A DNA stretch of 64,000 nt from Acidocella sp. (lineage in GTDB: Bacteria; Pseudomonadota; Alphaproteobacteria; Acetobacterales; Acetobacteraceae): assembly GCA_026224875.1 (NCBI GenBank), contig JAMFRU010000058.1:47390-111389 (forward strand), read 5' to 3'. Of the stretch, positions 51,672 through 60,972 are shown piece after piece. A program made the translations under genes and the position numbers. Below the pieces are notes generated by a model. It did not search any database, was not told where the DNA came from, and saw only the letters and a list, made by a program, of their open reading frames with translations. The first letter of the stretch is position 1, and each line of letters opens with the position of its first letter.

Positions 51672-52612
51672 GCGAGCGCTCCTGCGGCGGCCAGGGCCCA
51701 GAGCAGGACACAGGCGATGAGGTAGATGCGTAAGCCCCGGCCGAGTTCGGTCGTGCCCGGGGCGGCGCCGTCGCCGAACCAGGGGCGGGGGTAGGATTGG
51801 CCGTCGTAGGTTGTTGGGCCGCCGAGACGGATTTTTAATCCCCCGGCTAAGGCTGCTTCCGGCCAGCCGGCGTTGGGGGAGGCGTGGTGTTTTGCGTCGC
51901 GCAGCATGATGAGCCAGCCGCCGCCGGCTGCCAGTGCGAGCAGCGCGCCGGAAAGCCGGGCGGGGATGAGGTTGGCGAGATCGTCCGTGCGGGCGGCGGC
52001 CCAGCCGAAAGCGAGGAAGCGCGGATCGCGATGGCCGATGATACTGTCGGCGGTGTTGATGATTTTGTACGCGAACAGCCCGGCCAGCCCGGTGAAAAAC
52101 AGCCAGAAGGCGGGGGCGACGATGCCGTCGCAGAAACTCTCGGCCAGGCTTTCCAGCGCTGCGACGGCGACGCCGTGCTCATCCAGCGTTGCGGTGTCGC
52201 GCCCGACGATATGGCTGACGGTTTTGCGGGCGGCAGGCAGGTCGCCCGCCTGTAAGGCCGTGTGGACGGCGGCGACATGGATGTAGAGGCTGCGCTGGGC
52301 GAGGCCGATTGTGGCGACGAAGACGGTGGCGAGCGCTGCCCAAATGTTTCTGCGCCCCCAGGCATCGATGAGGCAGCCGAGTAGTGCGGCACAGCTTGCA
52401 ACAAGCAAGAGCGCCGCCACGCCGGAGAGGCGGCGGCGTGCCGCAGTCAACTCCGGATGGTTCCAGCGTTCCTCAAGCGCGTTTATGGCGTGCCCGGCCC
52501 AGACGACGGGATGCGGGACGAGGCGATGCAGCCGGTCCGGATAACCAATAGCCGCTTCCAGCATAAGGGCTGCCAGGGCCCGCCAGGCGTCAAATTCCGG
52601 AGCAAGACTCAA
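51659..52612 (-). CDS. cbiB: Adenosylcobinamide-phosphate synthase CbiB/CobD
   Basis: A 317-residue inner-membrane enzyme attaching aminopropanol (phosphate) to adenosylcobyric acid. LEAAIGYPDRLHRLVPHPVVWAGHAI (residues ~18-43), IVGRDTATLDEHGVAVAALESLAESFCDGIVAPAFW (~135-170), AYKIINTADSIIGHRDPRF (~180) and SPNAGWPEAALAGGL (~245) are family blocks. Overlaps cobO by 4 bp. Confidence 0.95.
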   Translation of the reverse strand: MSLAPEFDAWRALAALMLEAAIGYPDRLHRLVPHPVVWAGHAINALEERWNHPELTAARRRLSGVAALLLVASCAALLGCLIDAWGRRNIWAALATVFVATIGLAQRSLYIHVAAVHTALQAGDLPAARKTVSHIVGRDTATLDEHGVAVAALESLAESFCDGIVAPAFWLFFTGLAGLFAYKIINTADSIIGHRDPRFLAFGWAAARTDDLANLIPARLSGALLALAAGGGWLIMLRDAKHHASPNAGWPEAALAGGLKIRLGGPTTYDGQSYPRPWFGDGAAPGTTELGRGLRIYLIACVLLWALAAAGALAWRL

Positions 52613-53226
52613 AAATCGACACCGCGCTGGGCTTTGATGCCTTGCTGGAACGGGTGTTTGATCATTGTCATCTCGGTTACCAGCTCGGCGATTTCCAATA
52701 GCTCCGGTTTGGCGTCGCGGCCGGTGACGCAGATGTGCTTGTCGCGCGGGCGGTCTTTTAAAGCCGCCACAACGGTTGCTAGGTCGAGATAATCATAGCG
52801 CAGGGCGACATTCAGTTCGTCCAGTAGTACAAAATCGAGCTCCGGATCGGCGATCATCTCCAGGGATTTTTGCCAGGCGGCTTGTGCGGCGGCAACATCG
52901 CGGGCGCGGTCCTGGGTGTCCCAGGTAAAGCCCTCGCCCATGATTTCCAGCCGCACCTGATCGGGGAAACGCGCGAAAAAACGGCGCTCGCCGGTGATCC
53001 ATTTGCCTTTGATGTACTGCACGATGCCGACGCGCTGGCCCCAGCCCAAAGCGCGGGCGACCATGCCGAAACCGGCGGTGGATTTACCCTTGCCGGCACC
53101 GGTGTGGACGAGCAACAGGCCCTCTGTCCGGGTCTTACTCTGCATCATCACATCGCGCTCGGCTTTTACCGCTTTGCGTTCCTCGGCATGTAGGCGGTTG
53201 CGTTCGGTCTCGGTATCTTCGGTCAT
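52609..53226 (-). CDS. cobO: Corrinoid adenosyltransferase CobO
   Basis: A 205-residue CobA/CobO-type ATP:corrinoid adenosyltransferase. P-loop LLVHTGAGKGKSTAGFGMVARALG (residues ~37-60), VGIVQYIKGKWITGERRFF, LEIMGEGFTWDTQDR and LLDELNVALRYDYLD are present. The start at 53226 overlaps the cobC stop by 4 bp; the longer ORF start lies within cobC. Confidence 0.95.
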   Translation of the reverse strand: MTEDTETERNRLHAEERKAVKAERDVMMQSKTRTEGLLLVHTGAGKGKSTAGFGMVARALGWGQRVGIVQYIKGKWITGERRFFARFPDQVRLEIMGEGFTWDTQDRARDVAAAQAAWQKSLEMIADPELDFVLLDELNVALRYDYLDLATVVAALKDRPRDKHICVTGRDAKPELLEIAELVTEMTMIKHPFQQGIKAQRGVDF

Positions 53227-54209
53227 GCGATCCCCTGTTGCAGTGCCGCTTGCAGGCGGGACCATGCAGCCTCGTTGCCCGGCAGGCCGAAGCGCAGCCA
53301 GTTTGGCTCCTGGGCGAATGGGCGGATGAGCAGGCCGTTTCTGGCCAGATGTGTAAACCATTTTGCGGCGTTCGGCGTGCTGGCGAGCCGGAACAGGCTG
53401 GTGCCGCCTACCAGTTTTAGTCCGGCGCTGACGAGCATTGCATCCAGCCGGCCGGCATCCTGTTGCAGGCGCGTGCGGGTGTCGCGGATCCATTCCGGTG
53501 CGGTGTAGGCATGTGTTCCGGCGGCCAGGGCCTCGGCGGAGACGGGCCAGTCGCCGAAGGCAGCGCGGACTCCGGCTATGATGCCGGGGCCGGCGATGAC
53601 GAAACCGAGCCGCACGCCCGCCAGGCCGAAGAATTTGCCGAATGAACGCAGGACGATCAGCCGGTCATGCGCCTGGGGCGCGACGCTGAGTTCCGGTGTG
53701 ATATCACCAAAGGATTCATCGACGATGAGCAGGCGGGTGCGGGCCAAGCCGGTCAGCACGTCAGGTGGCGTTTCTCGTCCGTCCGGGTTGTTGGGGTTGA
53801 CGATGACCAGCGCACTGGTTGCGGGCAGGGCTTCCAGCGCGGCGGCGGTGTGGACAATACGGCCGGCGGCACCCCAAGCCTCTGCATGCCCGCCGTAGGT
53901 GGGGGAGAGGATGCCGACATCTGGCGCCCCGGTGAGGCGCGGCAGCAGGCGCAGGCCGAATTCAGCGCCTGGAATGGCCGCAATCCGGGCCGGGTCCACG
54001 CCGAAATAGGCGGCGGCGGTGGCTTCCAGGGCGGCCGTCTCCTGCGGGTCCGGCAGGCGTTGCAAAGCGGCGAAATCGGCGCGCGGGCCGGTCCAGCCAT
54101 GCGGGTTGATGCCGGTGGAGAGGTCGATCCAGGGCAGGGGGGCGTGAGGAAAGGACGCGGCGGCCTCGCCCATGCGCCCGCCATGGCGGAAATAGCCGGG
54201 CGCGTTCAT
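53223..54209 (-). CDS. cobC: CobC-type PLP enzyme (L-threonine-O-3-phosphate decarboxylase-like)
   Basis: A 328-residue fold-type I PLP enzyme making or supplying the aminopropanol phosphate linker. FRHGGRMGEAAASFP and IDLSTGINPHGW (residues ~8-35), NPNNPDGRETP (~150) and RSFGKFFGLAGVRLGFV (PLP Lys, ~200) are diagnostic. I prefer ATG at 54209; a TTG eight codons upstream is the ORF-track start. It is the first gene of the minus-strand cob operon and divergent from cobP. Confidence 0.92.
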   Translation of the reverse strand: MNAPGYFRHGGRMGEAAASFPHAPLPWIDLSTGINPHGWTGPRADFAALQRLPDPQETAALEATAAAYFGVDPARIAAIPGAEFGLRLLPRLTGAPDVGILSPTYGGHAEAWGAAGRIVHTAAALEALPATSALVIVNPNNPDGRETPPDVLTGLARTRLLIVDESFGDITPELSVAPQAHDRLIVLRSFGKFFGLAGVRLGFVIAGPGIIAGVRAAFGDWPVSAEALAAGTHAYTAPEWIRDTRTRLQQDAGRLDAMLVSAGLKLVGGTSLFRLASTPNAAKWFTHLARNGLLIRPFAQEPNWLRFGLPGNEAAWSRLQAALQQGIA

Positions 54210-54321
54210 CCGCCGTATCTCACTGTCGTGCAACGCATCGCGATCTCCCGCCGTGAAGCGACGAACTATCGCTTATGGCGTGTAATGGGTAGAGGATGAC
54301 GAGGTCAATCTGGAGGCGCCT

Positions 54322-54831
54322 GTGGCGGTGACACTCGTGCTCGGCGGCGCACGCTCGGGCAAAAGCAGTTTTGCGCAGGCGCAGGCGGAAGCAGCCGGGC
54401 AGGGCGGCAGGCTGGTGATGATCGCGACCGGTCAGGCGCTGGATGAGGAGATGCGGCAGCGGATTGAGCAGCATCGGGCCGAACGGGGTGAGGCCTGGGT
54501 GACGGTGGAGGCGCCGGTTGATCTGCTGGCGGCACTTGGCGCGTTACGGCGGGGGGATGTGGCGGTGGTGGATTGCCTGACCCTGTGGCTGACCAATCTG
54601 ATGCTGGCGGATATGGATTTGGAAGCCGCAGCAGGTGCGCTGGTGGCGGCCGTACAGGCGATGCAAAACCCGCTTTGGCTGGTGTCCAACGAGGTGGGGC
54701 TCGGGATTGTGCCGGAAAACACCATGGCGCGGCGGTTTCGCGATGCGGCAGGGCGGCTGCACCGGCAATTGGCGGCGGTGGCGGATCATGTCGTGCTGGT
54801 GGTGGCGGGCCTGCCGGTGGTTGTGAAGTGA
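54322..54831 (+). CDS. cobP: Adenosylcobinamide kinase/guanylyltransferase CobP
   Basis: A 169-residue bifunctional enzyme. P-loop LVLGGARSGKSSFAQAQA (residues ~5-22), guanylylated-His region RIEQHRAERGEAWVTVEAP (~48-66), VVDCLTLWLTNLML (~85) and VSNEVGLGIVPENTMARRFRDAAGRLHRQLA (~118-148) match CobU/CobP. The start is GTG at 54322. It is divergent from cobC with 112 bp between; no riboswitch is visible there. Confidence 0.94.
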   Translation: MAVTLVLGGARSGKSSFAQAQAEAAGQGGRLVMIATGQALDEEMRQRIEQHRAERGEAWVTVEAPVDLLAALGALRRGDVAVVDCLTLWLTNLMLADMDLEAAAGALVAAVQAMQNPLWLVSNEVGLGIVPENTMARRFRDAAGRLHRQLAAVADHVVLVVAGLPVVVK

Positions 54832-54837
54832 GGCGGG

Positions 54838-56028
54838 TTACGCAGCGCGAGGCTTGGCGGGGCGTTTTATGAAAGCGGGGCGTTTTATGAAAACGGCCAC
54901 CATGCGCGCGAGAACGCCGGTCCAGGCCTTATCCACCCAGGCCAACGGCAAAGCGAACACCACAGTCAAAACCATGGTGACGACCCCCGCCACCAATACG
55001 GCGCCGGTTGTGCCCAGTGCCGCGGCCGTGCCTATAAAACTTGCGGCACCGGCGGAAAGCATAATCGGCACATGCACCAGATAAAGCGGGAATGATAACA
55101 GCCCCAGCCATACAGCCCATTTTTTCGAAAAGAGACGGCACAGAAAGGGATTGCCAAGGAGCACCATGATGATCAGTGCGGCGCTGACGTCCCAAACGAA
55201 ATGGGCGGTTTCGCCGGCGGGCATAAGCGCTTTTATCGGCGCGTGAATATGGTGGTTCTCAGCGCTGCTGAAGCAGAACAAATAAAGCCCGGCGATGATC
55301 GCGATTGCCGCCTGGATGTTGGAAAATTCAGGCATTCTGTTTTCGGCAAACAGCATCGCCAAGACCGTGCCCACCAGAAAATCGGAAAAATAGGTCATGG
55401 GAAAGGAGATGCCTACAGCGGCCATCGTGGCAGCTATGGCGGTGAGGCGCAGCGGCCAGCTTTTTAAAGCGAACAGCACGGGGGCGGCGATAAAAACGGC
55501 GAAACTGCCGAACAGCTCAATCCGCATGGTCCAAAGCGGTGAATCAAACTTTACGTCACCGTATAGAAATACCTCATACAGCCCGTTTCGCAGCGCGGCC
55601 AACCAGGAAATATCATGGCCATGCAGCGGCGCGTTAAAATGGCTGGCCATCCATGTATTGCCGGTGACCGCCGCTGCTTGTTCATAATAATCCTGGCTCA
55701 GCACGATCGTGGCCCAGGAGAACAGGCAGGCGATGGTGGTGAGGGCGGCGAGCCTCGGCCAGCGCTTCAGCAGCGAGGTAAGCACCCGCGCCATGCTGCG
55801 ATCCTTGCCAAACGGCAGGCTGAGAATAAAACCGGAGAGGACGAAAAACACCGATACAGCGGCGCCGCCGTTCAGCAGCCAGCGGTGCAATTGGTTCAAT
55901 ATATCCAGGCTGCCATGGTCGGGCGGCACCAGCCCGCGCACCATGTGGCCTAGCATCACGACCACGGCGGCGATGCCGCGCAGGCCTTCCAACGGCACCA
56001 GCCTGCTGGTCTTCTCTTCCCGCATCAT
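54838..56028 (-). CDS. Acyltransferase family 3 (OafA-like) membrane protein
   Basis: A 396-residue inner-membrane O-acyltransferase with about ten hydrophobic segments. N-terminal PLEGLRGIAAVVVMLGHMV (residues ~12-30) holds the catalytic-type His, and FFVLSGFILSLPFGKD (~60) is the second family block. Such enzymes acylate polysaccharides, lipopolysaccharide or peptidoglycan. The gene is convergent with cobP and unrelated to B12. Its C-terminus carries an 18-bp tandem duplication. Confidence 0.88.
   Translation of the reverse strand: MMREEKTSRLVPLEGLRGIAAVVVMLGHMVRGLVPPDHGSLDILNQLHRWLLNGGAAVSVFFVLSGFILSLPFGKDRSMARVLTSLLKRWPRLAALTTIACLFSWATIVLSQDYYEQAAAVTGNTWMASHFNAPLHGHDISWLAALRNGLYEVFLYGDVKFDSPLWTMRIELFGSFAVFIAAPVLFALKSWPLRLTAIAATMAAVGISFPMTYFSDFLVGTVLAMLFAENRMPEFSNIQAAIAIIAGLYLFCFSSAENHHIHAPIKALMPAGETAHFVWDVSAALIIMVLLGNPFLCRLFSKKWAVWLGLLSFPLYLVHVPIMLSAGAASFIGTAAALGTTGAVLVAGVVTMVLTVVFALPLAWVDKAWTGVLARMVAVFIKRPAFIKRPAKPRAA
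54858..54893 (-). repeat. 18-bp tandem duplication at the acyltransferase C-terminus
   Basis: CGGGGCGTTTTATGAAAG is followed by CGGGGCGTTTTATGAAAA. In the gene this doubles the hexapeptide FIKRPA just before the stop. In frame, recent-looking and probably neutral. Confidence 0.8.
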
Positions 56029-56223
56029 GCTCGTTTATTAGCAGCTTGGTGCCTCCCGTATAGCTGCCTACCTCAACGAATGCGCCCAGCCCCTTGATGT
56101 CAATAAGTTAAAACTAAGCAAATATTCGTAAAATAGCTTCCCTATGGTAAAGCCATGCGGTTGCGAGCCCCGCCGAAGCACCATCTAACGTTATGCTGGG
56201 GCCAGCACCACAGGGAGACCCGT

Positions 56224-57363
56224 ATGACGACGTCCGATGATAACTCTGCATCCGCTGGCACCTGGCTGAGATCGGGTGAGTCGGCAATGACACCAGGCCA
56301 GAAATATGCCTGCCTGGTGGCCGTGCTGCTGTTGATCCTCGGCGCCTTGTTCACCTTGCGCGAGTTTCTGCCGGCGCTGACCTGGACGGTGATTTTCGCC
56401 ATCGCCCTTTGGCCGTTATTCCAGCGGCTGGCGCAGCGCTGGCCCGGCCACCGGAAAGCCCTGCTGCCTGGGCTGTTTGTGGTGGGCGTCACGATTATTT
56501 TCGTGCTGCCGATTATCGTCATCGCCGTGCCGCTGGCGGCCGACGCGCATGCTGCCCTGCAATGGTGGCAGCAGGTGCGGCAATCTGGCATCGCCCCGCC
56601 GGAATTGCTCATGCGCCTGCCGCATGGCGCGCAGCTTACGGCAATGTGGGAGCAGCAGCTGGGCCAGCCGGAGCAGATTTCCGTGCTCACCAAGGGTGCC
56701 ATCCACGGTGGCGGGGCCAAGGTGGCTGGGGTGATCGGCCGGGAAACCATCCATCGGCTGGTGCTGTTCGGCTTCATGCTGCTCGGCCTGTTCTTCTTCC
56801 TGCGCGGCTCCGAGGACGTGCTCAAACAGCTGAAAGTGGGCAGCCGCCGGGCTTTTGGCAGCGCCGGCGAAGATGTCGCCCAGCAGATTATCAGCTCCGT
56901 GCATGGTACGGTGAACGGGCTGGTTCTGGTCGGGCTGGGGGAGGGGCTGTTGCTGGGCCTGGCCTATCTGGCAGCGGGGGTGCCACACCCAACGTTATTC
57001 GGGTTGCTCACCGCGATTCTTGCCATGGTGCCATTTGGCGCGGCCGTGGCGATTATTGTGGCAACGCTGGCGCTGCTGGCACAGGGCAAGATCGTGGCCG
57101 GAATTATCATTCTCGTGCTGGGTATCGTGGTGACCTTTGTGGCTGATCATTTCATCCGGCCGGTGCTCATCGGTGGTGCGACCCGGCTGCCGTTTATATG
57201 GGTGCTGCTCGGCATATTGGGCGGTGTCACCGCCTGGGGGCTGGTTGGGCTGTTTGTCGGGCCGGCGATCATGGCGGCGCTGATTTTGATCTGGCGGGAA
57301 TGGATCGGCGCTGAGAAGGGGCCGATCAATCCGGAATCGTTTGAAATTGTTGACGAGATTTGA
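56224..57363 (+). CDS. AI-2E family (PerM/YdiK-like) membrane permease
   Basis: A 379-residue inner-membrane protein with about eight transmembrane helices: two near the N-terminus (CLVAVLLLILGALFTL, WTVIFAIALWPLF), a soluble middle, and a cluster from residue ~175 to 360. NGLVLVGLGEGLLLGLAYLAAGVPHP and LRLPFIWVLLGILGGVTAWGLVGLFVGPAIMA-type sequence is typical. Members export autoinducer-2-like solutes or antiport ions; the substrate here is unknown. ATG at 56224 has AGGGAG upstream. Confidence 0.88.
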   Translation: MTTSDDNSASAGTWLRSGESAMTPGQKYACLVAVLLLILGALFTLREFLPALTWTVIFAIALWPLFQRLAQRWPGHRKALLPGLFVVGVTIIFVLPIIVIAVPLAADAHAALQWWQQVRQSGIAPPELLMRLPHGAQLTAMWEQQLGQPEQISVLTKGAIHGGGAKVAGVIGRETIHRLVLFGFMLLGLFFFLRGSEDVLKQLKVGSRRAFGSAGEDVAQQIISSVHGTVNGLVLVGLGEGLLLGLAYLAAGVPHPTLFGLLTAILAMVPFGAAVAIIVATLALLAQGKIVAGIIILVLGIVVTFVADHFIRPVLIGGATRLPFIWVLLGILGGVTAWGLVGLFVGPAIMAALILIWREWIGAEKGPINPESFEIVDEI

Positions 57364-57381
57364 ATTTTTAGGAGTTCTGTC

Positions 57382-57744
57382 ATGGTAGAACGCAGCATCA
57401 AAATCCCCGGTCCCGATCACCCCATCACGATCGAGAAAAACCCCCGCCGCGTTACGGTAAAACTTGGCGGCGCTGTGCTGGTGGATACGCGTGACGCACT
57501 GATATTGCGTGAAGCGAGCTACCCTGGGGTGCAGTACATTCCGCGCGCCGATACCGATATGACGCAGCTGACACGGAACGACCACACCACCTATTGTCCG
57601 TTCAAGGGCGAGTGCTCGTATTACAGTTTAAAAGGTGCCGCAAACGCCGTATGGAGCTACGAAGCGCCATACGCCGCCGTCGAGGCGATCCGCGATCATC
57701 TGGCGTTTTACCCTGACCGTGTCGAGATCGCCGAAACCGATTGA
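57382..57744 (+). CDS. DUF427 domain protein
   Basis: A 120-residue soluble protein of the DUF427 beta-tent fold: ITIEKNPRRVTVKLGGAVLVDT (residues ~14-35), YIPRADTDMTQLTRNDHTTYCPFKGECSYYSL (~52-83) and VWSYEAPY (~90). Function is not established. It lies 18 bp after the permease gene with AGGAG before its ATG, and its last 37 bp overlap the 3' end of the AraC-type gene on the other strand. Confidence 0.88.
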   Translation: MVERSIKIPGPDHPITIEKNPRRVTVKLGGAVLVDTRDALILREASYPGVQYIPRADTDMTQLTRNDHTTYCPFKGECSYYSLKGAANAVWSYEAPYAAVEAIRDHLAFYPDRVEIAETD

Positions 57745-58811
57745 TGAGATTTTCCGGCGCTGTTCAGCGGCGCATTGCTGCGCATACGATGCCGCAATTT
57801 GGTTGGCGGGGCGGAGAACCAGAGGTTACATCGCCTGGTTAATACTGAAGGTTCCGCGAAACCCAGCCGCTCCGAAATGCTGGAGAATTCGAGGTCCGTG
57901 TGCTGGATATAATAGAGCATGGCATCGCGGCGTATGTCGTCCTTGATCTGCTGGAAGGACGTGCCTTCCGCGATCAGCCGGCGGTGCAATGTGCGGGTAT
58001 GCATGTTGAATTTGGCCGCAACCGCTTCATTCGTGCAATGCCCGGTGCCGAGAAATTGAATGACCCAGCCGCGCACCTGCACCGGGAGCGGCGGCAGATG
58101 CTGGGGAAACGCGGTATCGATAAAGGAGGTTGCGGCTTGATACGTTGTCGGGTCCGGATTGGTGATCGGGCAGGCCATGTCCTGTTCGGAAAACACCACG
58201 CCATCCTCGTTCTGGCCGAACAATATCTCGCAGCCGTAATAGCGGCGGTAAACCTCGGGCGGTGATATGGGCTGGTGGCGGAAATGAATTTTGCGCGCGC
58301 GCACATAGCCGCCGGTGATTTCCATTGCCCCGAGGCTGCCGAGGAGCAGGATTTGCTCGATGGCCTGGGTTTTATTGGGGATGCGGTCGAGCAGAATGTC
58401 ATGGCCGGAGAACACGGCTTTTTCCTGGCGGCAAGGCCGTAGCCAGATGCGGGCGGAAAGGCTATGCGCGTAATTATGCGTGGTGACATACGTCAGCGCT
58501 TCGCCAAAACTCCGTGAATTTTTCATCACCGGCCCGAGCGGGCCATAGATATCGCAGCCGCCCTGGCGCCACGCCAGACGCATGCCGAAATCCGGGCAAT
58601 TCAGCGCGGCGGCGGCAAGTTCCAGGAGCTGGATGGTCTGCCGGTAGCTTGCTTCCAGCGTCTCGCCGGGCACATATCCAGCCTCTATGCCGGCCTGGTG
58701 CAGCAGCAGTGCGGGCTGGCCGCCCAGTTCCTCGACCAGTTCGGGAAAGAAGCGGAGCATGCTGGCGTGCAGAGCATCCACCGCATCCCCTTGGGCTTCG
58801 GGCTGGCTCAT
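57708..58811 (-). CDS. AraC-family transcriptional regulator (OruR/ArgR-type N-domain)
   Basis: A 367-residue regulator with an N-terminal ligand domain (residues ~10-210; ALLLHQAGIEAGYVPG, FGMRLAWRQGGCDIYGPLG) and a C-terminal double HTH (~240-345; AVAAKFNMHTRTLHRRLIAEGTSF, ISERLGFAEPSVLTRRCNLWF). This is the AraC group with an arabinose-binding-like N-domain, often next to catabolic oxygenase genes. It follows the SDR remnant by an ATGA overlap and is the likely regulator of the BVMO/P450 module. Confidence 0.87.
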   Translation of the reverse strand: MSQPEAQGDAVDALHASMLRFFPELVEELGGQPALLLHQAGIEAGYVPGETLEASYRQTIQLLELAAAALNCPDFGMRLAWRQGGCDIYGPLGPVMKNSRSFGEALTYVTTHNYAHSLSARIWLRPCRQEKAVFSGHDILLDRIPNKTQAIEQILLLGSLGAMEITGGYVRARKIHFRHQPISPPEVYRRYYGCEILFGQNEDGVVFSEQDMACPITNPDPTTYQAATSFIDTAFPQHLPPLPVQVRGWVIQFLGTGHCTNEAVAAKFNMHTRTLHRRLIAEGTSFQQIKDDIRRDAMLYYIQHTDLEFSSISERLGFAEPSVLTRRCNLWFSAPPTKLRHRMRSNAPLNSAGKSHQSVSAISTRSG

Positions 58812-59080
58812 ACCTCAGAAAATCTTGCGGCAGAGGATTTAAAATATCGGTGCAGCGTCTGGATGTTTGCCATGCTACTCTTCAAACCGGTTGCCAAAGC
58901 GGGCGCCACGTTCCGTGCGATCACATTATTGACGAGAATATCGAGCCGGCCTTGCTCTTTGGCAACGTGCTCGAATAGAGAAGCGATCTGCGCATCATCG
59001 CCATGATCAACGGCGATGCCCTTGCCAATGCCGCGACTGGCACCCGTCACGAGGGCGATTTTCCCCTTGAGCGTATCCAC
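58808..59080 (-). pseudogene. Short-chain dehydrogenase with large internal and C-terminal deletions
   Basis: About 90 residues remain of a ~290-residue SDR. It begins LKGKIALVTGASRGIGKGIA, the nucleotide-binding turn, then jumps straight to VDHGDDAQIASLFEHVAKEQGRLDILVNN, which normally lies ~45 residues later. Soon after NNVIARNVAP the frame runs to a stop without the Tyr-x3-Lys active site. The join at GKGIA/GIAVDHG suggests deletion between short repeats. The start is GTG 59080, one base after the BVMO stop; it was the third gene of that operon. Confidence 0.75.
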
Positions 59081-59081
59081 C

Positions 59082-60935
59082 CTAGCGGGCCTCAGCCGTG
59101 GCATCGGCCTTCGTCAGCTCCAGTCCTTCGAGGCCGCCGCCATCGCGCCATGTTTTCAGCACTGTCTCGTAAGCGTACCAGCCTGGGCCATAAACATCGC
59201 CAGCATAGGAGCGAAGTTTTTCCGAGCTCTCAGCATTAAAATAGCTCGGTGTGCATTCGCGCGAGAAGGCCGAGTGATCATAGGCGGTCTCGTGCATATG
59301 CTTCACCCAGTCATCCTGCGCCTGCTGGCTGGGCTCGGCCGCGTTCACACCGCGGCCGGTAAGTTCCTTGATGATATGGGCAATGTGGAGATCATGCAGA
59401 TCCATCTGCTCGGTCGTGCTGGCATTCAGCGCGCTTTGCACGTAGCCGGTAAAATACATGTTTGGAAAACCGCGCGTCATGATGCCGTGCAGCGTCGTAT
59501 AACCATCGCGCCAATGGTCGTAGAGGGACTTACCGTTGCGGCCCTCGATCACATCAATCCCCCAGCGCCGGTCGAGATCGCTGCTGACCTCAAAGCCGGA
59601 GGCAAAGATCATGCAATCAATCTTATATTCCACGCCGTTCGCAACGAACCCTTTTTCCGTCATGCGCTCCACGCCGTGCGTTGCCGACACATCGATCAGT
59701 TTCACATTCGGGCGGTTGAAGGTGGGATAAAAATCATCGTTCGAAGCCGGGCGCTTGCAGAGATAACGATACCACGGCTTCAACGCATTGGCCGTCTCTT
59801 TCTCCGTCACCAGCGATTCAACGCGGGCGCGCAGACGTTCCATCACGCGGTAATCCATCTGCTCGCGCCGTGCCACGGCCTGCGCCGGTGTCAGTGCCGG
59901 CCAGCCTTCCGCGGCGAATTCATCGGCGAGATTGCGCGTGATTTCCGTCCAGATATCGCAGATCAGATCAGCCTCGGGCGTGGGAATCCCTTCCATCGCC
60001 AGACGATGAAAATTCTTCTTCCGGTCCTGCTGCCAGCCCGGCTGCAGGGTTTTTACCCATTCCATATCGGTCGGCGGATTCACGCGTTCATCAACGGTTG
60101 AGGGCGTACGCTGCAGCACGTAAAGCTGCTTGGCATATTTGCCGAGATACGGCACCGCCTGCACGGAGGTCGCCCCGGTGCCGATGATGGCGACGCGCTT
60201 ATCGGCCAGTTTATCGAGCTGCGGGTCGCGGTTATTGCCGCCGGTATAGCCGTAATCCCAACGGCTGCTGTGGAACATCTTGCCTTTGAATTCGGCAATG
60301 CCCGGAAGGCCCGGTAGTTTGGGAATGTTCAGCAGCCCGTTGGCCATAATCACATGCCGCGCACGAATATCATCGCCGCGATCGGTCGTGACATGCCAGC
60401 GCTGGATGGCATCATCCCAGCGCAGACCCGTGACCAGTGTTTGAAAAACCTCATTGCCGCCCAGCTCGAATTTTTTAACGATCAGCTTGAAATAATCATA
60501 AATCTCATAACCCGAGGCGAATTTCTTCGTAGGCATAAAACCGGTTTCTTCGAGCAGCGGTAAATAGCAATAGGCGTCATTATCGCATTGCAGGCCCGGG
60601 TAGCGGTTCCAGTACCAAACCCCGCCCCAATCGCCGGAATGGTCGATGTTGCGGAAGTTGGTAATGCCGGCTTTTTTTAAATGATAAGCCGCGAGCAGCC
60701 CGGTCCAGCCAGCACCCAGAATGGCGACATCGAGATCCTCGGACATGGCCTCACGCGGCTTGAACGGCGTATGCGGATCCTGCGCGTACACATCCTCAAA
60801 CTCGCCAGTGGCGCGGACATATTGGTTGGTGGCCGCGCGCATCACGCGCTTATCGCGCTCGTGCAGATAACGCCCGCGGAGCGATGCGATATCGACAGTC
60901 TCGGGCGGGGGAACGATGGTTGGCTGACAGGTCAT
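59082..60935 (-). CDS. Flavin-containing Baeyer-Villiger-type monooxygenase
   Basis: A 617-residue class B flavoprotein monooxygenase. The FAD site is VAILGAGWTGLLAAYHLKKAGI (residues ~72-93), the BVMO fingerprint FKGKMFHSSRWDYG (~215-228), and the NADPH site VAIIGTGATSVQAVPYL (~250). GDWGGVWYWNRYPGLQCDNDAYCY (~105-128) is typical of cyclohexanone/steroid-type enzymes. It inserts oxygen next to a carbonyl, giving an ester or lactone. ATG at 60935 is preferred to the longer frame. It is in one operon with the NTF2-like gene and the SDR remnant. Confidence 0.9.
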   Translation of the reverse strand: MTCQPTIVPPPETVDIASLRGRYLHERDKRVMRAATNQYVRATGEFEDVYAQDPHTPFKPREAMSEDLDVAILGAGWTGLLAAYHLKKAGITNFRNIDHSGDWGGVWYWNRYPGLQCDNDAYCYLPLLEETGFMPTKKFASGYEIYDYFKLIVKKFELGGNEVFQTLVTGLRWDDAIQRWHVTTDRGDDIRARHVIMANGLLNIPKLPGLPGIAEFKGKMFHSSRWDYGYTGGNNRDPQLDKLADKRVAIIGTGATSVQAVPYLGKYAKQLYVLQRTPSTVDERVNPPTDMEWVKTLQPGWQQDRKKNFHRLAMEGIPTPEADLICDIWTEITRNLADEFAAEGWPALTPAQAVARREQMDYRVMERLRARVESLVTEKETANALKPWYRYLCKRPASNDDFYPTFNRPNVKLIDVSATHGVERMTEKGFVANGVEYKIDCMIFASGFEVSSDLDRRWGIDVIEGRNGKSLYDHWRDGYTTLHGIMTRGFPNMYFTGYVQSALNASTTEQMDLHDLHIAHIIKELTGRGVNAAEPSQQAQDDWVKHMHETAYDHSAFSRECTPSYFNAESSEKLRSYAGDVYGPGWYAYETVLKTWRDGGGLEGLELTKADATAEAR

Positions 60936-60972
60936 ATTTCTCGGAGCCTTTTCAAGACAATGCCGGCGCGGA

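Noticed and set aside
54210-54321. Possible third cobalamin riboswitch between cobC and cobP
   Set aside because: None of the conserved aptamer boxes is present on either strand.
59016-60101. 361-residue plus ORF opposite the monooxygenase
   Set aside because: No motif or ribosome site; the minus-strand BVMO has FAD, NADPH and fingerprint motifs across it.
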